Positions 11,082 to 22,098 of a DNA stretch of 64,000 nt are shown one piece after another; position 1 is the first letter of the stretch; each line of letters opens with the position of its first letter. Origin of the DNA: Ophiosphaerella korrae (taxonomy: Eukaryota > Ascomycota > Dothideomycetes > Pleosporales > Phaeosphaeriaceae). A model generated the notes under the pieces. That model was not told the DNA's origin and did no database searches. It was given only the letters and a program-made list of their open reading frames with translations. The DNA is taken from the NCBI GenBank assembly GCA_028456385.1, contig JALNQF010000080.1, positions 1 through 64,000 on the forward strand. Reading direction: 5' to 3'. A program made the position numbers and the translations under genes.

Positions 11082-12796
11082 TCATAATTCATCAAGTGTA
11101 CTCCGAATTCGTGCTTGCACGAAGCTATGCATTTCAGATTGATGCAAAGTATCCTGTTTCAAATCCTCTATATCTCGAAGAAGAACCTTAACACGGTCTA
11201 TCGGCTCTAACTCCATCTCATACGGCGAAGTAATGATTTCAGGTATTGGTATGGATAAATCATCAAGTTGCAGGTCCATCGTTTCCTCGGAATCGGAGTC
11301 CTGGTTCTGGTATGATGACGTTACGGTTGATTGAGTTGCGCAAGCAGTATCCACAACCAACGACGATTTTGCATACTTCGCCAGACCGGCATCCTCTGGC
11401 TGAATCTCAAACGGAGGCCGTTTTCTCTTCTGGTTTGGTAGAGAAGTAGAACTTTCAATAGGTCTCTGGATTCTATGGCAGGCGCGAAGACAGTTCCGAA
11501 CATGAGCCCAACGAGCCATTGAGCTTTCACTCGGCACGCGCGGCCCTTTTTTCGGCTTGCAGGTGCCCTTCCCTAGGAACGCTACATGCCTTGCGCTCAG
11601 TGGCAATTTCCTGTTGCTTACCAGTGGTTTCATTAGATCAGCCACCGTTTTAGCGTCTTCATCATCTAGCGGTCGATTAAACGTGACACGGAAATCTGCA
11701 TAGTCGCAGACGTCATCTCGAAATTCTGGAGTAGAGCTCGATCGCCGCGAACTGGGCGATGGGGTTACAGGAGTTTGCCTGCTTGAGATCCAGATGTGCT
11801 CAGGTATGTAGTCATATCTAGGAAAAAGCACCGGCTGTTGGTCGTCCGGGAACCACTTATGCTGTTTGATCTTGGACACAAGGCGATCTGTAGTGAAGGG
11901 TGGCCCTGAGCTCAATTCCTTCAGCGCCCATGTCAGAGCGGATGTGAAAGATTTCTTTCCTGGGTAATGTGTATATTTTTCTTCTTTGCAGGCACCAAGA
12001 TACTCGAACACGCGGCCAGATGATCGAAGATGCGCAACAGCCCCGGCATCACAACAATCAAAGATGACAAGCACATCACTTTGGACATCGAGGAGAATCT
12101 TTTCACTCATCTCCCACATCACAAGCTCATCCCTAGATGGCATTTCCCCTTTCTCAAGTTTTCTTCTGCAAGTTTTAGTTAGCATTTATTCTACTCATCA
12201 GCCGAAGCAGGACTGATCTAGATTTTTATTCATCTGAACAGTAAACATTGATGAGGCAGTTCAATACGTACGGTAGAAAATCAAACCCAGGATTCAAACG
12301 ACGTTCGTCATTGCTCCGCCAACCGTGGCCGGCATAATATACGATAAGGAGCGCATGTTCATCCCCATGATGAAATGTCAAATTGGAAAGATAATAGGAC
12401 ATTTGAACCTGGGCGCTTTTGTCTCTCTTGATCAGTTGTTGCTCAACATGGAAGCCATAATCTCTGCGAAAGACATCCTCGAGCCTTTTCACCTGTTTCC
12501 ACGTATCAGTAAAATGAGAGCACCTTACTCTCATTTACCTAACTTACTTCATCTCGAACGTCAAGATTTGTCGGCTGTTCATCATTTGCCTCGTAAGAAA
12601 GGAGGAGCACTGATGCTGAGTCGTGACTGATGGGCCTCCTAGAGGACGTCATATTCTCTTCGAAGACGATACGAAAACTCTTAGCATCGTTTGAATCTGA
12701 CAAAGGGGTCATTGGAGTCAGCGCCATTGTGAAGCTCAGTGCGTTTGCTCGGCTGTCTAGTAGTTCACAGGTTTCTATACACAAACGCTCATCCAT
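11082..12796 (-). CDS. caspase-like (peptidase C14) protein, 3 exons, about 517 aa
   Basis: Exons 12548-12796, 12272-12492 and 11082-12165 join in phase (83 + 73.7 + 361.3 codons). The caspase fold is shown by VKRLEDVFRRDYGF, the histidine motif LLIVYYAGHGW (His about 139) and the cysteine motif VLVIFDCCDAG (catalytic Cys about 195), followed by FTSALTWALKEL typical of the small subunit. The dyad is therefore intact, though the usual metacaspase DCCHSG is DCCDAG here, as in many stand-alone fungal caspase-like proteins. There is no proline-rich metacaspase prodomain. The C-terminal ~200 residues are basic, disordered and end in a short helical segment. Likely an Arg/Lys-type cysteine protease or a regulated-cell-death component; that role is inference. 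Start at 12796 is the first ATG before the first intron. Confidence 0.8.
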
Positions 12797-13501
12797 AGCA
12801 GTAACACCAAGGCCTATATACCTTCTCCAAACTATGATATCGCTTCATTCTTGTTGAACAGAGCCTTGTGGCTATGCTAGGTTGATTAGGAATGTGTTTT
12901 GTCGCGAGGCTGAACATCGGAGGACTTGAGAGTACGCCCCGCAGCAATATGTGTTGTCTGCAAACCATCACGCTAAGCGACTTCAAGCTCTTGGCGAGGT
13001 CCTCCAGTCCAACCCTGGGTCCACGATTGGGCTATGATTGGACTATAATGGGATGACACAGCTTCAATGCAGATTCAGCACTTGATCATGCGCCAACATC
13101 CAGTATATTTGGGTGCTGATATTGCCTCTCGTCCCGGCTTTGGTACCCTTTGACACGCCACCTGCCTCTCATATCTACCTAGGTAGGTACAGTCAGAGCC
13201 TCCCCAGTCCAGCACCTATGTATTAGGATACCATGCTTAGTGGCACTTGGAGGCCTCAAGCCATCCCAGCCGCATGAGTACACATAAAAGACATCAGCTC
13301 CCAGGACAGCCTCACCGTAGTGCATCTGCGCTTCTCTGCCTGGTTCGGCCTTGTTATCTGCCTCGTGCTATTGGGAACTTGAGGCATTGCTCACCGGTGG
13401 TTATTTAGACTCGATTAGCTGTGTTTATCTTCTCACCGGTTTTCACTGCCTTTTGATTCATTCAAAGCCCCTCCCACACCCAAGCCCTAACAGCTGTTGG
13501 G
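12797..13501. other. intergenic, nothing recognised
   Basis: Shared upstream region of the minus-strand caspase-like gene and the plus-strand small gene. Contains a short inverted CTAGGTAGGTAC motif near 13175 but no gene I can support. Confidence 0.5.
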
Positions 13502-13966
13502 ATGTCAACCGGTGACATCAACGAAGCAAAGCCGTTTGTAGTAAGATTTTAGAAAATCCAGATATACGATAGACTGAAGCTTGCTAGGCCGAAGCGACGG
13601 CAGAAAATGGGCGGTCTCACGTCCCACGTTCTGTAATTCCTAGTTCGGTATGCCAATTTCATTCATGAGCCTGTCGATAGTATACCTATAACTAAAACTC
13701 TTTCCACACACATAGCTGACTATGTGCGCTAATTTTTAGTACCCTAGATTGAACCTAAATTTGAAATGTATGCAACAGCTTGGCTGCAGAATGAGGATAT
13801 CGTCCCCTGCCCTTGTCCGGTGATCATTGTGGGAAGGTATATGAATTCTGAAGGGTTCTATACGTATGAATTGGAGTACAAGGAAAATGGAGGAAGTGTC
13901 AAAGATGGGGCAGGCAAGACTCGATTTCCAGAAGACCAGCTCAAACGTAGTAAGCCAAGATTTTGA
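13502..13966 (+). CDS. small hypothetical protein, about 85 aa, tentative two-exon model
   Basis: The open part 13748-13966 encodes a compact domain with an aromatic start, PCPVIIVGRYMNSEGFYTYEL and a lysine/acidic tail ending EDQLKRSKPRF. Pairs of aromatic beta strands of this kind are seen in small fungal Tudor/SH3-like proteins, but I do not recognise the family. A short exon beginning ATG at 13502 and ending at 13537 before GTAGTAAG can be joined in phase to 13748 (after CCCTAG); the intron would be 210 bp, longer than others here, so an internal exon may be missing. The alternative is a single-exon start at 13766. Confidence 0.4.
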
Positions 13967-14196
13967 GACGTTAATTGATCGGTTGATCATGGCCTCCACG
14001 CCTCCACGCCGGCCAACGAGCAGAGGTACACAGGGGCACGTAGCATCAGGCTGCGCTACCTACTATGTAGGCTAGCTTTGCCTTGTGTTGAGTCCTCGGG
14101 ATCAGCCTATATATTGCTATCTTCTCACCGTCCCTCTACACTTTGCTATAACCTGCTTTACAATCAGTCTTGATGATTTAAATCAGAGTTGTGATC

Positions 14197-15611
14197 ATGG
14201 ACAACTCTTTTCAACAATTAGCCAGCATGGAATCAGGACAAATTGGGAGTCCGATGACATCAACCTCGCTAAGCGCGGACGAGAAATCAAAAGCGCACCT
14301 ATCCCCAAGCAGTACTGATTTATCAACGAACCCACTGGATCCTGAATCTACTTCTCAAAGTGAGAATCTTAAGCAACCAATTACGAAACCATGATAACTA
14401 ACATTACAAGGTGCCCAATCATCATTCAATCGTATATGGCTTACACTTCGCTCCTCTCTAGCACGATTTAGTCACGGGACATCACCCTCACAACAAAGTG
14501 AAATGGCTCGCCAAATAGTAAGAACATGTAAATATATCACGTTCATATCTACCTAGTCTGGAAGACTAATTGATCATAGTGGATTCATGCCCTCGCGGTT
14601 ATCCCCAACTAGCTGCCTTCCTCGACAGCGATGAGTGCTTCTCTGTATACCGCCGCTTTGGGTTCCTTCAGTCCCGCCTTATACTCGATAAGCAGTACAA
14701 GCTTCGCGAACTAGAAGAAGCCCTTGATAGACTTGATATCAAGGAAGCAAAAGCAAACCCCAAACAGCCGATGACTATGGATCTCACAGAAGACGAGATC
14801 GAACAAAGGAAAACATTGTTGGGAGATATCGAACAGGAGTTCACTTCTTATGGTAGGTATTCTTCCCAGCATGAATGTTGTTTAGCCATTTCTCGATCAC
14901 AGCTAACGGTAAATCAGCAAATCTTCTTGACACGGCAGCTAAAATGATGGCTCTTAACCGCCCCTCAGGACCACACTATACAAGTGTGAAAAACTTCTTT
15001 TACAACCGGAAGCCACTTCTTCAGGATGAATCTAGCTGGATCCGCAAGAAAGAAGATTTGATTACACTCCGAGCCGGCCGCGAGCATGCATGGCTCGACT
15101 CAGGCATTGAGAAAATTTTGAGGTGGTTTCACTGCTCAGCTCTCGAGTCTATTTTCGGCGACGAGGTATGCTATGCAAATTAACCCAGAATCTCGCCCAA
15201 GTGAACACAAGGCTAATTTGATCGGCAGCAAACAAAACAAAAATCATCTGGAGAAGAAGTATATTACTGCCGACAGCGCATTAATAACCTTGCCACGTCC
15301 ATCATGGCCATCATGGTCCTTGTACTTCTTGTCGTGCCTATCTATCTTCTTTACTATTTTATTCATGAAGCTGAGAAATTAAATGGTAGGGTCTACACTA
15401 TCTGCATGGGTATCCTTCTCGTTTCTACCTTGGCATTCTCTGCAGTGCTGTGCTTGTTCACTCGCGCAAAAAGACATGAGATTCTTGCTGCTGCTGCTGC
15501 GTAAGTCCAAGCATGGTGGGTTTCAACAAGACTAGGCTGATCTTTGAGCTTAGATACTGCGCTGTACTGGTGGTGTTTTTTGGCAATGTTGGTCCCCCTG
15601 AAAGGCGATAA
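14197..15611 (+). CDS. DUF6594 membrane protein, 6 exons, about 376 aa
   Basis: Exons 14197-14359, 14411-14527, 14580-14852, 14918-15165, 15229-15500 and 15554-15611 join in phase throughout. The DUF6594 hallmark follows a disordered Ser/Thr-rich N-terminus: CPRGYPQLAAFLDSDECF, YRRFGFLQSRL, a helical KQYKLRELEEALDRLD heptad region, then a C-terminal module of three membrane helices (MAIMVLVLLVVPIYLLYYF, TICMGILLVSTLAFSAVLCLF and CAVLVVFFGNV) with the connecting TRAKRHEI motif. DUF6594 proteins are abundant, often subtelomeric or next to HET genes, and have no established function; they resemble membrane-anchored coiled-coil executors. Several alternative short frames across exon 3-4 are explained by retained introns. 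The last intron interrupts the AAAAYCAV stretch. Confidence 0.88.
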
Positions 15612-17050
15612 ATAGTAGAGCAAAATGGGTTCGGCAAGAACAAGTTTATTGGTTTTATTTAGATTTTTTTTTTGATGTGGAATAGATATAATGTGTGACT
15701 ATAATAATTATTAAGGACTGTTTACCACCACATTGAAGAATTAAATACCAATAATACGTTACAGTGGTCTTTGGAATTAAATCAACAGGGCGTTCGGTAT
15801 AGAGACGCACATAAGATAGAAGTACGGTAGTCGCACGTTATTTCTAACCTTTTTCTAATATTATGCTCAAATTTCACTATATCTATTAAAAATATATTAA
15901 AATCGTACTTGAAGTGAATCCTGACGAGAATCTATATACGTTGATGCACTGGTAGGAATGCTCTCAAAGCTAGTAATAATATAATATGAGCAAACTTTTA
16001 GAAATTCTGCTTGGCTATCCTCATTTTAGGACTATTGGTATCTGTGATTCGTGGTTTGCAATTCAATAATGTCTTTCGTATCCTATCTACTAAAAGCCTG
16101 TCCAGGTAGTCTGTTGATACTAAAAATTAAATTCTCTTTTTTTTGTTGGGAATGATTGGCCTATTCGGTATGCATGAGATTTTCTAAAGAGTATTTATTC
16201 GTCAAATAGTAGGTATGTCATCCAGGCGTCGCGAAGCCTTACATTGGTGGCGTATGATAATTCGCTCGAATTGCCGGAGCCAGTAGCCACATGATGCACC
16301 ACTCGTCAAAATCAGAATGCAGACTTACCATACAGGCATTCAATTTAGAATATGGGTAAGTGGGGATAAAAAAGTATATATACATGGAAGTTCATCAAGA
16401 ATCGCTATGTATCCCATCACTCACACTTTATCGGAACCACATTTTCATCACACAAGTTCTTATGGTGCCATTTTTTACAATTGATTCTCTGAATAATTCC
16501 CAGCCATACTTTCTGAATAATAGAATCACTCACAGGCTAAAATCTTTCCCAAACACCGGATCCGCTCCCGAGCATCCACACTCCGCCGCCGAGCCGGGAA
16601 AGGGAAAATATGTCCACTATTCTTGTCAGAACTGGGTGGAATCGCCTATAAACGCCAACCGCTGTGCCAACGAGCGGAGGGAATGCGGCCATTTGAAAGT
16701 GCTCATACGAGGGAGTAGGATGAATACGAACTAGAGGGCCCGTAGGTAAACAGATTGAAGGCAGCATAGCTGAAATTGTCAAAGGACATAAAGGTTTGAG
16801 CGTTTAATATCTGTATTGGAATGAATGGTTACGTCGCCATGTCTTTGTTAATGGATCAATTACTGTCATGAACCAACAGGGCCGCTACGGGATCTTTCGA
16901 AGTTGTCAAGCACTTACCACTAGTAATGAGACACCCCATTCTACCTCGCCGAACAGTCCAACATGTGCAATATGTTTCATAGTATCTAGGAATGCCGTTA
17001 AATCTGAATAGGGGTATCTTAAAACAAACACAAAATAATCCAATACCATT
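15612..17050. other. intergenic, AT-rich, nothing recognised
   Basis: About 1.4 kb between the DUF6594 gene and the 3' end of the J-protein gene. Contains low-complexity A/T runs (for example 15650-15720) and small open frames (plus 16360-16734) with no motif. I see no gene. Confidence 0.5.
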
Positions 17051-18118
17051 TCAACCCAGTGTGTCCTCCTCAGCTTCCTGCTTCCTAATTTGGTCTTCTA
17101 ACCTCTTCTTTTCGGCCTCCTTCAGCCTGATCATAGTAACCTCCTGAAGACTCGGCGTCTTGGGACTAAACGAGAACTTGGGAGTACCCACACCGGCTCC
17201 AAATGAAGCCCGAAACGCCTTGTTGGGGGTGGCTATTGGGGTGCTGGGCGCTGATGGAATGGACGGAGACTTGATTTCTGGCTCGCCATTGGCCCAGGTG
17301 ACGCTATCGAGGGTAGGGTAGTCTGACTTTGCGTCTGAGACGGCTGCGTGGGCGTGGTCGAGCCGGGTGTATATGATGAAGAACATGGCGATAAGTTTAC
17401 GGTGTTTTGATCCGGAGGGCCGCAGTCTTTTGTCTTTCCCCATTACCACGCTATCAACCTTGCCGTATTTGGAAAATATGGATTGGAGCTTGTTTTTGTC
17501 CCAGGTTGCAGTTGCGCCTTCACGCTGAAATCGTACTTTGATTGTGCGGTCGATTTCGGAGGTCGAGGTTGTGTTTGAGCTTGTCGGTTGTTGAGGTTCT
17601 TCGAGGCCGATGACGCTTCCCTCATCTTCTTCTTTGCGCTTCTTCTCCAGCCGCTCTTGCGCTTCCTTCCGCCGGCGCTTTCCATCTTCCGCAAGCCGCT
17701 GGATTTCTTGCGCCCTCTTCTCTGCCTCGCTCATATCTTCTGCCCTTTTCCTCTTCAGGCTTTGCGAAAACTCTTGTCCTTCTCTCTCCCGCCGCTCCAG
17801 ATCCTGTTTCATTTTGCGCCGCCTTCCATCAAGCAATTCATCCTGGAGCACCTTCTCACGCCGTCGCGTGCGCGCGCGATCATATTCACCTTTGAGCTGA
17901 GGATCGATAAGTATGTCACGTGCCCAACCGAGATAGATGAAGCGGTCGGCGGCATCTTTGTTGTCGGGGTTCTTGTCGGGATGGAAGCGTATTGAGGCTT
18001 TGCGGTAGGCTTTTTTGATGACGGCCTCCTCTGCATCGAAGGCTACTCCGAGCAGCTCGTAGAAGTCTTCGGTAGCATTTTTTGCGATTTCTTCTAGATC
18101 CTTATTGACGTCGCTCAT
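17051..18118 (-). CDS. J-domain protein of the DNAJC17/Cwf23 type, spliceosome-associated, about 355 aa
   Basis: Single exon. J domain at residues about 18-85 (DFYELLGVAFDAEEAVIKKAYRK, HPD at 46-48, DPQLKGEYD), then a long charged coiled coil (about 85-190) and a degenerate RRM starting RTIKVRFQREGATATWDKNKLQSIF with YGKVDSVVMG; a disordered tail ends in a basic/acidic helix. This J + coiled coil + RRM order is that of human DNAJC17, S. pombe Cwf23 and yeast Cwc23, co-chaperone-like factors of spliceosome disassembly. Start at 18118 (MSDVN) is preferred over upstream in-frame codons because it places the J domain at the usual position. Divergent from PUS4 with 189 bp between starts. Confidence 0.88.
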   Translation of the reverse strand: MSDVNKDLEEIAKNATEDFYELLGVAFDAEEAVIKKAYRKASIRFHPDKNPDNKDAADRFIYLGWARDILIDPQLKGEYDRARTRRREKVLQDELLDGRRRKMKQDLERREREGQEFSQSLKRKRAEDMSEAEKRAQEIQRLAEDGKRRRKEAQERLEKKRKEEDEGSVIGLEEPQQPTSSNTTSTSEIDRTIKVRFQREGATATWDKNKLQSIFSKYGKVDSVVMGKDKRLRPSGSKHRKLIAMFFIIYTRLDHAHAAVSDAKSDYPTLDSVTWANGEPEIKSPSIPSAPSTPIATPNKAFRASFGAGVGTPKFSFSPKTPSLQEVTMIRLKEAEKKRLEDQIRKQEAEEDTLG

Positions 18119-18307
18119 GGTGGGGGTGGAACGTGAAGAAGTGGGAAGGAAGGTTTGTTTGTTGTGTTCGCAAATAACCGCTGACAGCGAGGCTGTAACT
18201 TTCACGTGCAATCGACTTCTAGCGCCTCCCGGCTTGGCATTCGGAACCAGGCCGGTTTCGAGAAGTTCCTCGCAGCTCCAGCTCGATAGGAACTCACAAC
18301 CCCTCAC
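18119..18307. promoter_or_regulatory. short bidirectional promoter between the J-protein and PUS4 genes
   Basis: The two start codons face away from each other across 189 bp, too little for two independent promoters, so transcription is probably coupled. No TATA box stands out; CG-containing motifs such as CACGTG occur near 18204-18210. Confidence 0.5.
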
Positions 18308-19849
18308 ATGTCAATTGCGTCGCTAGTGAAGCGTACCATGGCCGCCCCACCAAAAGAGAGCCGGAAGGTGGTTGAAGGAATTTTTGCCATCAACAAACCG
18401 CAATGGGCCTCATCGGCTGGTATCCTGCGCGATCTACAGACTCACTTCGCTAAATCATCCCTCTTCCAGCCATGGCTCGACTCTCAACGGCGCGAAATGA
18501 TCCTTTCTGGTTCGCAGAGGAAGCATATCGATCGACTCAAGGTCAAGCTTGGCCACGGCGGAACTCTCGATCCGATGGCGACGGGCGTGCTGATTGTGGG
18601 TGTTGGGAAGGGCACAAAGTGTCTGCAGCGTTTCCTCGAGTGTACAAAAACATATGAATGCATCGTCCTATTTGGTGCTGCTACAGACAGTTACGATGCA
18701 GTGGGGAAAGTGGTCAGTAAGGCGCGATACGAGCACGTCACCAAAGGGCTGGTAGAGGAGAAACTTGCGCAATTTCGAGGAAAGATTCTACAGAAGCCAT
18801 CTGTCTTCTCAGCATTGAAAGTTGATGGGAAGAAAATGTATGAGTATGCGCGTGAAGGCAAGGATATACCAGAAGTCGCGGCCCGGCCGGTCGAGGTCCT
18901 CGATATGGAGCTAGTTGAATGGCTGGAGCCAGGCACACACGAATATACATGGCCTAAGGAGGAAGCGGATGGCGCCGAACGAGAGGGAGCAGAGAAGCTG
19001 CTTGGTATTCGGAAAGAGGATGCCGATACGTATTCAAAAAGAGATTCCGAAAAAGCAGGCAGGAAGAGGTCCCGAACGCCGGAGAGCGATAATGTCGAGG
19101 ATGCAGGCGCACAGCCTAAAAAGCCGAGGACGGAGAGTGAGCCAGCTATTCCAAGTGCATTACGAGCGGAATATGCTGCGACTGATGATGCTCGGCCCCT
19201 TAACGAAGCTACTGACATCTCGACCCTAACACCTGCAGTAGTAGAAGGTTATCCTACCGAGTCAGTAGACCAACCAGCTCAAGCAAAAGTTGGTGAGTTA
19301 ACCACCGCCGAGCCATCAATACCACCAGAAGATAAGCCCATCAATCCATCAGACGAACCAACTCAGCCAGAAACCGAAAACCCTCTCACTGTCGACAACT
19401 CACCTTCCCCCCTTCCCCCCGCAGCCCGCCTCCGCATGACAGTCACATCAGGCTTCTACGTCCGCTCCCTATGCCATGACCTCGGCCTCGCCTGCTCCTC
19501 CCTTGGCCTAATGTCGTCACTAATCCGCTCCCGCCAAGGCACCTACACGTTATCCCAAAATGTGGTGGAATTCAGCGACCTAGAAAAAGGCAACGAAGTA
19601 TGGGAGCCCCAAGTCCAAGCACAGCTCGAAGAGTTCATGAAGCAGGAGGGATGGGAGGCCGAGGAGGTCGAAGACGAAGAGACGTGGCGGGAGAAAAAGG
19701 CAGAGCTGATTGCAAAGAGGAAAGACGAAGGGAGAGATAGGAGTTTTAAAGGGAAGGATTGGAAGGGGAAGGGAAAAGGCGGGTGGAATAAGAACAGGGG
19801 AAAAGGAAACTCGTATTCAAAAGATATGAAAGGTGGAAGACGAGACTGA
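18308..19849 (+). CDS. PUS4: tRNA pseudouridine-55 synthase Pus4 (TruB family), 513 aa
   Basis: Isomerises U55 in the T loop of tRNAs. Single exon. The TruB core is clear: GIFAINKPQWASSAGILRDL, motif II GHGGTLDPMATG with the catalytic Asp at about residue 88, KTYECIVLFGAATDSYDAVGKV, KPSVFSALKVDGKKMYEYAR, and after a long insert the C-terminal TSGFYVRSLCHDLGLACSS. The acidic, Ser/Pro-rich insert of about 170 residues between the two halves of the fold and the Lys/Gly-rich tail (KGKGKGGWNKNRGKGN) are typical of fungal Pus4 proteins. A second Met eleven codons in (18338) could be the cytosolic start, leaving a short basic presequence for mitochondria; yeast Pus4 acts in both compartments. Confidence 0.92.
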   Translation: MSIASLVKRTMAAPPKESRKVVEGIFAINKPQWASSAGILRDLQTHFAKSSLFQPWLDSQRREMILSGSQRKHIDRLKVKLGHGGTLDPMATGVLIVGVGKGTKCLQRFLECTKTYECIVLFGAATDSYDAVGKVVSKARYEHVTKGLVEEKLAQFRGKILQKPSVFSALKVDGKKMYEYAREGKDIPEVAARPVEVLDMELVEWLEPGTHEYTWPKEEADGAEREGAEKLLGIRKEDADTYSKRDSEKAGRKRSRTPESDNVEDAGAQPKKPRTESEPAIPSALRAEYAATDDARPLNEATDISTLTPAVVEGYPTESVDQPAQAKVGELTTAEPSIPPEDKPINPSDEPTQPETENPLTVDNSPSPLPPAARLRMTVTSGFYVRSLCHDLGLACSSLGLMSSLIRSRQGTYTLSQNVVEFSDLEKGNEVWEPQVQAQLEEFMKQEGWEAEEVEDEETWREKKAELIAKRKDEGRDRSFKGKDWKGKGKGGWNKNRGKGNSYSKDMKGGRRD

Positions 19850-20003
19850 AATGCAATAACTAGGTTTGAATATTGATCGAGATACCCACCCCAAATATGC
19901 GCGTCTATGCGATGCGTGATACAATTCGCTGGTGCGCGTCCAACCCAGTATTCAGCACTCCCAAACGCCAAACCTGTGCAATGCGCCAAAAGCAAAACTG
20001 TGA

Positions 20004-21495
20004 TCATACCCCCGCCCTCGATCCCCTCCTACTTAAACTATTCCTTACGCTTTGCAAGCTACTTCTGACATTTACAATCGGCTCTGCGCCCTCCAGCACT
20101 CCCTCCTCCTCATCCCGACTCTCCTCGCGATTGATAAAGATGAAACTCATAACCACAATCGCAGCACCGATCCAGTACCAAACACTTGCGTACTGCGCAT
20201 CGAGCACAATCTGACCCACCAGACTAAGCGGAATCGTAAGACTAAGACCGACAGTCACGATAAGCGGTGAGGTAAGCAGCATGCTGTACGCCCAGCAGAA
20301 ATCAGATATGAGCGACGATGCAGAATTGACGAGGACGATGACGAGGATGCGCTTTGTAGGTGGCAATGCGAAGGTCTCGATGCCGGTGAAGTGTAAGATG
20401 ACGAAGCCAGGCCACAGCAACAAGACGTTCCAGAGGCCGACGAGGCCGAAGAATAAAGGCATGTTGACGCGCGATTCATCGCCGATGCGCTTCTTCATGA
20501 AGACGGCGTAGAAGCCGTATAGGACTGCTGATACAAAGGCCATGACGTCTCCTATTGCGAGTTCGCGGGGTGTCTTGTGTGGGAAGGAGCCGCGGTTGGA
20601 GTCTGTTTCGCCGGAGACGTCGACCATGCTGATGAGGATTACGCCGGCGAGGGAGGCGCAGACGCCGATGAATTTGCGGAGTGTGAAGCGCTCGACGCGC
20701 ATTATGGAGCCAGAGAGAAGGGTCCAGATGGAAGAGGTGGAGGATAGAATGGTGCTGGATGCTACGGTTGTGTATTCGAGGCAGGCGGCGGCGAAGTAAT
20801 TTGCTAGGAACCAGAGCAGGCAGAATTCTAGTGCGAGTTTGACAGTATCGCGAAGTGTGAGGCCGTCGTCTTCAGAAAGCAGAGCAGAGAGGTCTTGACT
20901 GTGTTGAAGGTCGGAACCGAGGAGCACTTCGGCGGCTTCGGAGTCGTTGCTGCGATTCTGCTTCGAGGAGATCGAGGAGGACGACGATTCATGGTCGCGG
21001 AGGAGCGTGACTTTGCCTGCGCGTCGGGAGAGCAGGTCATGGAGGTGGGCGAGGATAGGTTTGTGGGAGGAGGGGTTGGATCGGTCAGCCCATAGATGGT
21101 GTAAAAACATGGGGATAAGGGGAATAACAAAGAATGTGGTATTGATGTAGGTAACAAAATAGGGCTTTGAGTACGAGTCGTCTGCAAAAATGGTCTGGTA
21201 ATCTTGTCAGTATCAGTAGTTTCGGGTACTCATGCCAACCTACACTCGCAAGAAAGTTGCTCGTCGTCCACAGAAATACCGTCGCAAGCAGTAACAATAT
21301 GCCTACAGCATGCCTCAATTTCGCATTTGGCTTCTTCTTGCCTTCACTCCACACGCTGACCTCGCTTGCCGGTGACAAGATGGGACTCTCTAGGAAATCA
21401 TTCTCGCGCATATATCTACTTCCGCTAGAGACGTCGCTGACGCGGGGACTGGGCGGAGTGGTATCGGATGGGTCTTCTGTTTCTTCTTGTGCCAT
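20004..21495 (-). CDS. SLC35F5/YML018C-type drug/metabolite transporter (EamA fold), 2 exons, about 480 aa
   Basis: Exons 21244-21495 and 20004-21194 join in phase across a 49-bp intron. A hydrophilic 55-residue N-terminus precedes about ten membrane helices: GILLLLATVFLWTTSNFLAS, then YFVTYINTTFFVIPLIPMFL, LALEFCLLWFLANYF, ATVASSTILSSTSSIW, KFIGVCASLAGVILISMVD, AIGDVMAFVSAVLYGFYAVFMKK and four more ending YWIGAAIVVMSFIFIN. ANYFAAACLEYTTVASSTIL is the most conserved family signature. Yeast relatives (Thi74, YML018C) sit in vacuole or mitochondrial membranes and have been linked to thiamine; substrate here is unknown. The loop around residues 150-190 is long and Ser-rich. Convergent with PUS4, 154 bp apart. 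Confidence 0.88.
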
Positions 21496-22098
21496 ACTGG
21501 AAGGCTCGCTGTATTCTATGGGGCGCTGCGGGCAAGTTGGAAAGTCAAGGAGGTTGTTGGGTCACGGCAGGGTCGGTGAAAGGGGTCTTCACGGACGGCG
21601 GTCGTGTCGATGCATAGAGCAATAGCGCGCCCATAGAATAGTTGAGGGACTAACGTGGGCAGGCAGACGTGTTGCTAATAAGTGGGTGCATGCGGTATCG
21701 AAGCGTGACCTTTGAAGAAAGTTGCAGTGTGGGATCCAAGCTTATCGTGTGAGAGATCGCCAGGGCTCGCGTCTCGGGTTTCTGGGCCGCCGCCTCAGCC
21801 ACAAGCCGATGTCGTCACGCGGCTAAGGGCACGGCAGTCCTGAGGCTGACAAAGTCGGGCTCATTTTACATAGCCTGATGCGAATTCCAATCTACTGATG
21901 ACTTGTAGGCAGCTATATAAACTAAACTAGGCAACTATGACTGTTGCACATGGGCATAATAGAATACAGGCAGAAGCTTGGGCCTCTGCAATGCGAAACA
22001 ATAGGCCAAACACCATGTACTCCGATAAGAAAGCAACATGCGAAAACAACACGTCAGTACTGCAGAGCACTGAGACGATGCCCCGCGGCAACTATCAA
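21496..22098. other. intergenic, nothing recognised
   Basis: Promoter side of the transporter gene plus 3' side of ypt7. No motif or RNA gene seen. Confidence 0.5.

Noticed and set aside
18691..19218. 175-codon minus-strand frame opposite PUS4
   Set aside because: Serine-rich shadow of the acidic plus-strand insert of Pus4.
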